A stretch of DNA of 5,279 bases, from positions 17,596 through 22,874 of the forward strand of contig PMZX01000239.1 in assembly GCA_003170035.1 (NCBI GenBank), given 5' to 3'. The notes under the pieces are model-generated. The model was not told where the DNA came from. It did no database searches and was given only the letters and a program-made list of their open reading frames with translations. Source of the DNA: Myxococcales bacterium (GTDB taxonomy: Bacteria; Myxococcota_A; Polyangia; Fen-1088). The translations under genes were made by a program, and so were the position numbers. Shown in pieces: positions 1-5,279 of this stretch (position 1 is the stretch's first letter; every line of letters starts with the position of its first letter).

Positions 1-1139
1 GCCGTCTGCGTGACACGGGGACCGGCAGGCACAGACGTCCGGCCTCCCTGACGGACCAGCCGGATCGCCAGGGCCGCGACGACCACGGCGGCCGCGACTG
101 CGACGACAATTTTGAAGTAGCCGGAGCGCGTGCGAACCGTGGTGCCAGCGGACGCCAGCCTCTCGCCTGCGGTGTTCGACAGGGTGGTGTGTTCCAGAGC
201 CAGATCCTGACCCGTGGGTGCGCTGACGGTGGCCTGGAGCGCCTTCTGGACGTCCACCGCTGACTGCGAGAGGGCATAGGGCGCGGGCGTGAAACCGACG
301 GCAGCGGCCAGCCCCGACTGGACCTCGGCCATGGACTGGAAGCGGTCCTCCGGCTTCTTGGCCAGCATCTTGAGAACCGCCAACTCAAGGCCTGGGGGAA
401 TGGTGGGTTCGATCTGGCGCGGCGGACGGGGCGGCTGGTTGAGGTGCATGTTCAGCAGCGCGCCGAAGCCTTCCGAGAGGAAGGGGGGTTTCCCGGTGAG
501 AAGCTCGTAGAGAATGGCTCCCAGCGAGTAGATGTCGCTGCGCCAGTCGACTTCCTTGGTACCCAAACACTGCTCGGGCGACATGTAGACCGGCGTGCCC
601 ATGAGCGCGCCGGTGCGGGTCTTGACCGAGGCGCCGGGGCCGGCGGCCTGCAGCTTGGCAATGCCGAAATCGAGCACCTTGATGTGCTCACGGCCGGGGT
701 TGGCCTCGTCGGGGACCACGAACAGGTTGTCGGGCTTGAGGTCGCGGTGAACGATGCCCTTGGCATGGGCCGCACCCAGCGCCGAGGCCGTCTGCATGAC
801 CAGGGTGACCGCCTCCTGCGGCGACAGCCTGCCCCTGCGCTTGATGCGCGAGGTGAGCGACTCGCCCCGCAGAAGCTCCATCACCAGGTACGAGATGCCG
901 TTCTCCGTGACGCCGGAGTCGAGGATCTCGATGATATTGGGGTGGCGGATGGAGTTGGCCGCGCGTGCTTCGTTGATGAAACGTGCAAGGGCCTGCTCGT
1001 CGTGGCCCAGTTCGCTGCGCAGCACCTTGATGGCCACCTGGCGGCCTATGCTGGGGTGTTCGGCGAGATACACGGCGCCCATCCCACCCTCGCCCAGGAG
1101 GGCGGTGGCGCGGTAGTTGCCGAAGCGTTGGCCGATCAC
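1..1139 (-). CDS. Membrane-anchored Hanks-type Ser/Thr protein kinase (partial, C-terminus off the left edge)
   Basis: Probably phosphorylates Ser/Thr of cytoplasmic proteins from the inner membrane. Reading from a GTG at 1139, 379 residues are open with no stop before the window edge. All kinase landmarks are present: glycine loop GEGGMG (16-21), VAIK with ATP-binding Lys38, helix-C Glu57, catalytic loop HRDLKPDN (131-138, Asp133, an RD kinase), DFG (157-159), GTPVYMSPEQ (181-190), SDIYSLG (201-207) and the subdomain XI Arg in PEDRF (Arg266). Ser171, Thr174 and Thr176 lie in the activation loop and are candidate autophosphorylation sites. After a roughly 70-residue linker, residues 343-359 form a hydrophobic segment rich in Val/Ala, flanked by Lys/Arg, consistent with one transmembrane helix; what follows is cut off. 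The GTG is chosen because the domain starts directly after it (VIGQRFGNY), but a purine-rich stretch sits 17 bases upstream, too far for a good ribosome site, so the start is uncertain. The frame is open upstream to 1220, including a TTG at 1214. Transcribed divergently from the HEAT-PilT gene. The substrate is unknown. Confidence 0.93.
   Translation of the reverse strand, partial: MIGQRFGNYRATALLGEGGMGAVYLAEHPSIGRQVAIKVLRSELGHDEQALARFINEARAANSIRHPNIIEILDSGVTENGISYLVMELLRGESLTSRIKRRGRLSPQEAVTLVMQTASALGAAHAKGIVHRDLKPDNLFVVPDEANPGREHIKVLDFGIAKLQAAGPGASVKTRTGALMGTPVYMSPEQCLGTKEVDWRSDIYSLGAILYELLTGKPPFLSEGFGALLNMHLNQPPRPPRQIEPTIPPGLELAVLKMLAKKPEDRFQSMAEVQSGLAAAVGFTPAPYALSQSAVDVQKALQATVSAPTGQDLALEHTTLSNTAGERLASAGTTVRTRSGYFKIVVAVAAAVVVAALAIRLVRQGGRTSVPAGPRVTQT
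58..114 (-). other. Predicted transmembrane helix of the kinase
   Basis: This stretch encodes about residues 343-361 of the kinase. It is almost only Val, Ala, Ile and Leu, with Lys343 at the start and Arg360/Arg363 at the end. It follows a polar linker after the catalytic domain, the usual layout of bacterial PknB-like kinases. The catalytic domain would face the cytoplasm and the truncated C-terminus the periplasm. No helix predictor was run. Confidence 0.75.
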
Positions 1140-1229
1140 GACGCGAGAGCTTAACGCCTTTTCTCTTTCCGCGCAGCGCTTGTGGGCGCGCCAGAACGCA
1201 CCGCAACGGGTCAACCCGGATCAGGAACC

Positions 1230-1256
1230 GTCGCCTGGCGATTGTAGAAAGTCGCC
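1230..1256. repeat. GTCGCC direct repeat with overlapping TCGCC-T-GGCGA palindrome, possible operator
   Basis: GTCGCC occurs at 1230-1235 and again at 1251-1256, 21 bases apart start to start, which is two DNA helical turns. The first copy also forms a perfect 5-base inverted repeat, TCGCC-T-GGCGA, at 1231-1241. The three half-sites surround the candidate -35 box at 1242-1247. Phased direct repeats beside a promoter are typical of response-regulator or other dimeric factor sites. In GC-rich DNA short repeats of this kind can be coincidental. Confidence 0.3.
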
Positions 1257-1270
1257 GGACATCCGATAGT
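1242..1270 (+). promoter_or_regulatory. Weak sigma70-like promoter candidate for the HEAT-PilT gene
   Basis: TTGTAG (1242-1247) and GATAGT (1265-1270) are separated by 17 bases. They match the -35 consensus at 3 of 6 positions and the -10 consensus at 4 of 6. Transcription would start near 1277 and leave a leader of about 45-50 bases before the ATG at 1324. It would also exclude the in-frame TTG at 1270 as a start. Such partial matches arise by chance, so this is only a candidate. Confidence 0.25.
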
Positions 1271-1323
1271 TGGATAGCAGGCGCTGCATCCCGCCCGACG
1301 GACTTTCGCCCCACAGACGACCC

Positions 1324-4143
1324 ATGGACAGCAAGGAGCTGGTTAGGAGATTTCGGGCAGCCGGTTGGCCCGGCCCAACACAAGTACACGCACTGCTGGC
1401 CGAGGCACCCCCGCTGGCGCGCGACGACATCGAGCGCCTGCTGAGCGTGGTGGTCAGCAAGGGGCTGCCGGGCGATTCGCGCGACCAGACCAACCGTTGC
1501 TTCGTCTTTCGCACGCTGGCCGAAAGGGTGATCGACAAGGCGCTGTTCCTGCCCTACGTCCGTGCCCTGCGCGGCGCCGACGGACAGATCCTGTCGCTGC
1601 TCGGCCCGCTCATCCCGCGGGTCAACAGCATCGAGGGGCATGCCGAGTTGTGCTCGCTGCTCAAGGAATCTGACGGAACCCTGCGCCGGGGCGTGGCCGG
1701 CATTCTCAAGCAGATCGGGGGCACCACCGTCTTCCAGACGCTGAGCACGTTTTGCGGCGACCCCGGCTTCCAGGGCCGCATCGAGGCCGTGGACGTGCTG
1801 GTATCCATCGGCCGACAGGTGGCCATTCCCGCGCTGGCGGCTGTGCTGGCGGTGGGCGCCCCCAACGAGAAGGTGCACGCCCTGCAGTATCTGGCCGACC
1901 CCGAGTTGATGGCCAAAGATATGCGGGGAGCGGTCAAGGCCATCTCTCCCGCTCTGCGGGATGCCACCGAGCGCGTGGCCATGCAGGCGGTGCTGGCCTT
2001 CGCGGCCCTGTCCTCGGAGGACGAGTACTTCGAGCACATCGGTCCAGTGCTGGAGTCACCCAACCTCAACATGGTGAAGGCCGCGGTCGACGCACTCAAG
2101 CGCTTCAGCTCGGCGCGCGCAGTCGAGACCCTCGATCGCAAGCTGCACGCGGGTCCCCACGCCATCCGGCTCGCCGTGCTGGTCACCGCCGAGGCCATCG
2201 GCAACGACCAGGTCCTTCCCCTGGTCGTCAAGGCGCTCAATTTCAGAAAGATCGACGTGCGCACCCGGGCCGCCGAGGTGCTGACCAACCTGGCCCTGGC
2301 CGGCAAGGTGGACCTGGCGCGCACCATCCTCTGGCTTCTGCGCAGCAAGGACGTGAACGTGCGGCGCATGGCGGTGGACATCTCCAAGAAGGTGGGCGAT
2401 CCCACCGGCGATCTGGCGCCGCGACTTCTGCGCTACCTGCGCGACGAAGACTGGTGGGTGCGGGAACGGGTGATGGATGCTCTGGTGAGCATGGCGGGCA
2501 AGCAGCTCACCCGGCACCTGGTCAGCTACCTGCAAGATCCATCTGACATTGTCCGGCGCTATGCGGTCGATGCGCTGCTGCGCCTCAAGGATCCCGGGTC
2601 GGTGGGGGCCCTGGTGCGTGCGGCGCAAAGCGACCCCGACTGGTGGGTGCGCGAGCGCGCCATCGAGGCGGTGGGTGCTCTGGGTGATCGCCGGAGTATC
2701 CCGTACGTCATCGATCTCCTGAATCGAGAACCTGAACTGCAGCGAGTCTGTGTCGAGGCCCTGCAGGCGATGAAGGCCGATGAGGCCGCGCCCCATGTGG
2801 CCGCCCTTCTGCCCACGGCCGATCCTGAGATGAAGCTCGTCCTCATCGCCTGCCTGGCCAGGCTGGATGAGCCCGGCCAGGCGCAGGCGCTGGTGCCGCT
2901 CTTGCAGGACACGGATCACCGTGTGCGCAACGCCGCGCGCGAGCTGTTGGCCCGCTGGAACATTGCCGGCTCGCGCGACGCTGCGACCGACAAGGTCCCG
3001 CTGTCGCTGCTGGAGCGACTGCTGCTGGCGCTGGCGCAGAACGAGGGCGATGATCTCATCCTGGTGGGCGGGTTGCGCCCCTACATGAAGAAGATGGGGA
3101 GGGTCGTGCCGCTAGCCAGCCACGTGTTCTCCGCCGAAGACATCGAGACCATCATCGCTCCCTATCTCAGCACCAAGCATCTGGCGGACCTGCAAGTCTT
3201 GCGCGACGTCGATTTCTCGCTCGCACTCAAGTCCGAGGAGCTGCGTTTCCGCGCCAACGTATTTCGTCAGATGCTGGGACTGTCGGCCGTGTTCCGCATC
3301 ATCAAGGATCGCATCCCCGTGCTGGAGGAGCTAGGCCTGCCCCCGGTGGTGAAGACGTTCGCCGAGCTGAAGAACGGACTGGTGCTGGTGGGCGGTCCGA
3401 CGGGCTCTGGCAAGTCCACCACCCTGGCCGGAATCATCGACCACATCAACCGCAACAGCTCGCGCCACATCGTCACCCTGGAAGACCCGATCGAGGTGAT
3501 GCACAAGCAGAAGAAGTGCCTCATCAATCAGCGCGAGTTGGGAACCCACACGCAATCATTCGAAACTGCCTTGCGCGCGACCCTGCGCCAGGATCCGGAT
3601 GTCATCCTGGTTGGCGAGATGCGCGATCTGGCCACAGTGCAGTTCGCAGTGACGGCCTCGGAAACCGGCCACCTGGTACTGGGGACCCTGCACACCGTCT
3701 CGGTCGACACTACCGTCGATCGTCTGGTCAGCCTATTTCCCCCGGGACAGCAGCCCCAGGTGCGCTTCTTGTTGGCCGATACGTTGCGAGCCGTGATGTG
3801 CCAGTACCTCATCAAGCGCAAGGACGGTCAAGGGCGTGTCATCGCGGTCGAGATCATGATCAACAACGAGGCGGTGGCGAACCTCATCCGCAAAGGCAAG
3901 ACTTTCCAGATCCCGTCGGTCATCGCCACCCAGCGTGAGGCCGGTATGCAGTCCATGGACGGGGACTTGGAACGTCTGTTCAAGGCCGGGCTGGTCAGCG
4001 CCGACGATGCGTACCTGAGGGCGGCCAACAAGAAGAACTTCGAGATCATCGTGGCCGGGCCCGACGCCGCCAAGGCTCAGGCCGAGGCCAAGACCGCGGA
4101 AGCCAGGGCGGCGGCGCGTGCACTGGGAGAAAAGTCGGAATGA
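1324..4143 (+). CDS. HEAT-repeat / PilT-type ATPase fusion protein
   Basis: A 939-residue protein with two parts. Residues of about 80-547 form a HEAT-like solenoid of roughly fifteen 30-32-residue helical units, with the recurring pattern of a D/P turn, VR, and an A-A-x-A-L helix (for example DPSDIVRRYAVDALLRL). Residues of about 556-900 are a PilT-family secretion ATPase: N-terminal PAS-like region, RFRANVF (641-647), Walker A GPTGSGKST (691-699, Lys697), Asp box LEDPIE (719-724), Walker B DVILVGEMRD (759-768, catalytic Glu765), His box TGHLVLGTLHT (781-791, His783 and His790) and a degenerate AIRNLIRE box reading NLIRK (853-857). An Ala/Lys/Glu-rich tail ends the protein. All nucleotide-binding and hydrolysis residues are kept, so an active hexameric motor is likely. 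Canonical PilT is about 345 residues, so the N-terminal 550 are additional. In the PAS-like region the usual SDLH motif reads DDLI. ATG 1324 is preferred over an in-frame TTG at 1270 although no clear Shine-Dalgarno precedes it. It lies 55 bases upstream of a second PilT gene, probably in one operon. A role in type IV pilus retraction or a related surface machine is inferred. Confidence 0.95.
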   Translation: MDSKELVRRFRAAGWPGPTQVHALLAEAPPLARDDIERLLSVVVSKGLPGDSRDQTNRCFVFRTLAERVIDKALFLPYVRALRGADGQILSLLGPLIPRVNSIEGHAELCSLLKESDGTLRRGVAGILKQIGGTTVFQTLSTFCGDPGFQGRIEAVDVLVSIGRQVAIPALAAVLAVGAPNEKVHALQYLADPELMAKDMRGAVKAISPALRDATERVAMQAVLAFAALSSEDEYFEHIGPVLESPNLNMVKAAVDALKRFSSARAVETLDRKLHAGPHAIRLAVLVTAEAIGNDQVLPLVVKALNFRKIDVRTRAAEVLTNLALAGKVDLARTILWLLRSKDVNVRRMAVDISKKVGDPTGDLAPRLLRYLRDEDWWVRERVMDALVSMAGKQLTRHLVSYLQDPSDIVRRYAVDALLRLKDPGSVGALVRAAQSDPDWWVRERAIEAVGALGDRRSIPYVIDLLNREPELQRVCVEALQAMKADEAAPHVAALLPTADPEMKLVLIACLARLDEPGQAQALVPLLQDTDHRVRNAARELLARWNIAGSRDAATDKVPLSLLERLLLALAQNEGDDLILVGGLRPYMKKMGRVVPLASHVFSAEDIETIIAPYLSTKHLADLQVLRDVDFSLALKSEELRFRANVFRQMLGLSAVFRIIKDRIPVLEELGLPPVVKTFAELKNGLVLVGGPTGSGKSTTLAGIIDHINRNSSRHIVTLEDPIEVMHKQKKCLINQRELGTHTQSFETALRATLRQDPDVILVGEMRDLATVQFAVTASETGHLVLGTLHTVSVDTTVDRLVSLFPPGQQPQVRFLLADTLRAVMCQYLIKRKDGQGRVIAVEIMINNEAVANLIRKGKTFQIPSVIATQREAGMQSMDGDLERLFKAGLVSADDAYLRAANKKNFEIIVAGPDAAKAQAEAKTAEARAAARALGEKSE
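2449..2658 (+). repeat. Duplicated DWWVRER HEAT motif inside the fusion gene
   Basis: The heptapeptide DWWVRER appears at residues 376-382 and 439-445 of the fusion protein, 63 residues apart, equal to two HEAT units. The first 14 bases of the two coding copies (from 2449 and from 2638) are identical. The paired tryptophans sit at the same place in the repeat unit, just before the second helix. This suggests duplication of a two-repeat block, or selection for the same surface at alternate repeats. Confidence 0.8.
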
Positions 4144-4184
4144 CAGCTAGGGTTTGGCCGGAGGCATCGCAGGGACTCTCGATC

Positions 4185-4190
4185 GGGAGG
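4185..4190 (+). promoter_or_regulatory. Shine-Dalgarno sequence GGGAGG that sets the PilT start
   Basis: GGGAGG ends 8 bases before the TTG at 4199, the ideal distance for a ribosome binding site. An upstream in-frame TTG at 4154 has only a GGG one base away, which is too close to work. This favours the shorter protein, beginning MARLDSFLRLVVEQ, which also fits the usual N-terminus of PilT proteins. Confidence 0.7.
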
Positions 4191-4198
4191 CCAACGTC

Positions 4199-5275
4199 TT
4201 GGCTCGCCTAGACTCGTTTCTTCGTCTGGTAGTCGAGCAGAAGGCGAGCGATCTGCATTTCCACTCCGGCGTGGTGCCCTTGATCCGCCATGACGGTGAC
4301 CTGGTACCTCTGAATTTCCGGGCGCTGAGCGAGTCCGACGCGGTCCGATTCCTGTTGGAGATCCTCACCCCGGAACAGCGCGCGGTTTTTGATCGCGATC
4401 AGGAGGTTGACTTCATCTACGAACTGCGCGACGTGGGACGCTTTCGTGCCAACGTGTTTCAGCAGGCCCGTGGCATCGGATCGGTATTCCGGATTATCCC
4501 CAACCAACTGCCGACGATAGAAGAACTGAATCTGCCTCCGGTGGTCAAGAAGCTCACCGAACTGCAGAACGGGTTGGTGCTGATCACCGGGCCGACCGGC
4601 TCGGGCAAGACCACCACCCTGGCGGCGCTGGTGCACGAGATGAACAAGACATCGAGTCGCCACATCATCACGATTGAAGATCCCATCGAGTACGTGCATG
4701 CGCCTCTGCAGAGCATCGTCGCCCAACGTCAGGTGGGCCGTCACGTGGAGAGTTTTTCGGGCGCGTTGCGCTCCAGCTTACGCGAATCGCCTGACGTGGT
4801 GGTGACGGGCGAGATGCGCGACCTGGAAACCATTCAGGTGGCGCTGCAGGCTGCCGAGACCGGGGTTCTGGTGCTCGGAACGCTGCACACCAACTCTGCG
4901 TCCAAGGCGGCCGATCGGATCATCGATGTGTTCCCCGACGAATCGCGCGAGCAGGTGCGCGGCGTGGTGTCGGTCATGTTGCGCGGGGTGCTCGCGCAGA
5001 TGCTGTGCAAACGGGCGAGCGGCGAGGGGCGCGTGGCAGTGTTGGAGGTCATGCTCCAGACCGTCGGCATTTCGAACCTCATCCGCGAGAACAAGTGCTA
5101 CCAGATCGATGCCTATCTGCAAACTTCCGATCCAGGCAGCGGCATGCAAAGTCTGGATGGCTGCATCTTCCAGTACATCAAGGAGGGTGTCATTACGCTG
5201 GAGGAGGGCCTGCGCGTGGCCAACTATCCGGACGTGATCAAGCGGATGGCGGCCGAACTACCGGAAGAGATCTGA
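4199..5275 (+). CDS. pilT: PilT-family type IV pilus retraction ATPase
   Basis: A 358-residue protein, close to the usual PilT length. PilT forms a hexamer on the cytoplasmic face of the inner membrane and uses ATP to drive pilus disassembly and retraction, which powers twitching or social motility. Visible landmarks are the N-terminal motif ASDLHFHSG (16-24), RFRANVF, Walker A GPTGSGKTT (131-139, Lys137), the Asp box IEDPIE, Walker B DVVVTGEMRD (199-208, catalytic Glu205), the His box TGVLVLGTLHT (221-231) and the C-terminal NLIRE (293-297) of the AIRNLIRE box needed for retraction. In the His box Val223 stands where many PilT proteins have the first His; His230 is kept. The start is the TTG at 4199, backed by GGGAGG at 4185-4190; a TTG at 4154 would add 15 residues. 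It follows the HEAT-PilT gene by 55 bases with no terminator, so cotranscription is likely. The ATPase core aligns throughout with the fusion protein, so the two are paralogues. No pilin or pilB is in view, so whether this is the main retraction motor or an accessory paralogue cannot be decided. Confidence 0.94.
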   Translation: MARLDSFLRLVVEQKASDLHFHSGVVPLIRHDGDLVPLNFRALSESDAVRFLLEILTPEQRAVFDRDQEVDFIYELRDVGRFRANVFQQARGIGSVFRIIPNQLPTIEELNLPPVVKKLTELQNGLVLITGPTGSGKTTTLAALVHEMNKTSSRHIITIEDPIEYVHAPLQSIVAQRQVGRHVESFSGALRSSLRESPDVVVTGEMRDLETIQVALQAAETGVLVLGTLHTNSASKAADRIIDVFPDESREQVRGVVSVMLRGVLAQMLCKRASGEGRVAVLEVMLQTVGISNLIRENKCYQIDAYLQTSDPGSGMQSLDGCIFQYIKEGVITLEEGLRVANYPDVIKRMAAELPEEI

Positions 5276-5279
5276 ATAG

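Larger units (their letters stand above)
1140..1323. promoter_or_regulatory. Divergent intergenic region between the kinase and HEAT-PilT genes
   Basis: The 184 bases between the two opposed start codons must hold the promoters for both genes unless transcription enters from outside. They contain the promoter candidate and repeated half-sites listed separately. No open frame here resembles a conserved protein, and no tRNA or terminator-like hairpin followed by a T run is visible. On the minus strand a TTGACC at 1214-1209 resembles a -35 box, but no acceptable -10 box lies 16-18 bases beyond it, so the kinase promoter was not located. Confidence 0.6.

Noticed and set aside
444..1154. A 236-codon plus-strand open frame opposite the kinase
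   Set aside because: It lies antisense to a clear kinase domain, has no recognisable motif, and is the expected shadow of high-GC coding DNA.
1209..1214. Minus-strand TTGACC as a -35 box for the kinase gene
   Set aside because: It matches five of six consensus bases, but the sequence 16-18 bases downstream is pure GC with no -10 resemblance.
1236..1250. Possible sigma54 promoter beginning TGGC
   Set aside because: The TGGC at 1236-1239 has no GC-containing -12 element at the required spacing, so the sigma54 pattern is not met.
1270..1323. TTG at 1270 as the start of the HEAT-PilT gene
   Set aside because: It has no ribosome site, the 18 extra residues look like untranslated leader (Arg/Pro-rich, no motif), and it falls inside the candidate -10 box. 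The ATG at 1324 is preferred.
385..2037. Several minus-strand open frames (385-570, 452-775, 688-2037) that might suggest a frameshifted or broken kinase
   Set aside because: Reading the minus strand by hand from the GTG at 1139 gives one uninterrupted kinase frame to the window edge, including the six-C run near 483-488. The fragments are out-of-frame shadows with Arg/Pro/Gly-rich composition.
1752..2546. A 264-codon plus-strand open frame within the HEAT region, and minus-strand frames at 1554-2405 and 2056-2919
   Set aside because: All overlap the HEAT-PilT frame, are low in complexity or Arg/Gly/Ala-rich, and show no domain.
4154..4198. TTG at 4154 as the start of the stand-alone PilT
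   Set aside because: The only purine run before it is one base away, whereas the TTG at 4199 has GGGAGG at 8 bases and gives a typical PilT N-terminus.
4144..4198. Search for a terminator or separate promoter between the two PilT genes
   Set aside because: No hairpin with a T run and no convincing -35/-10 pair is visible in these 55 bases, which supports cotranscription.

Overview
The window is GC-rich, gene-dense bacterial DNA with three protein-coding genes in a divergent layout. The style suggests a deltaproteobacterium or myxobacterium-like organism: a eukaryote-type Ser/Thr kinase ending in a membrane anchor, several PilT-type ATPases, GTG/TTG starts and high third-position GC. This lineage is an inference from gene style; no rRNA or other marker is present.

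Layout: positions 1139 down to 1 (minus strand) encode a membrane-anchored Hanks-type Ser/Thr protein kinase. Its catalytic domain is complete, and its C-terminal, probably extracytoplasmic part runs off the left edge. Positions 1140-1323 are a divergent intergenic region with a weak sigma70-like promoter candidate and a GTCGCC direct repeat/palindrome that could be an operator. Positions 1324-4143 (plus) encode a 939-residue fusion of about fifteen HEAT-type alpha-helical repeats and a full PilT-type hexameric ATPase. Positions 4199-5275 (plus) encode a second, stand-alone PilT-family ATPase of 358 residues with a clear Shine-Dalgarno sequence. The plus-strand genes are 55 bases apart with no terminator between them and are probably one operon.

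How they may work together: PilT-family ATPases power disassembly and retraction of type IV pili at the inner membrane. Here one paralogue carries a large protein-interaction solenoid, its neighbour is a more standard PilT, and a sensor-like kinase is transcribed divergently. A reasonable hypothesis is a kinase-regulated accessory pilus-retraction or surface-motility module in which the HEAT-PilT protein is a scaffolded or regulatory partner of the plain PilT. The sequence shows the domains and the gene order; the functional link is inference. No pilin, assembly ATPase, RNA gene, CRISPR array or mobile element is visible.
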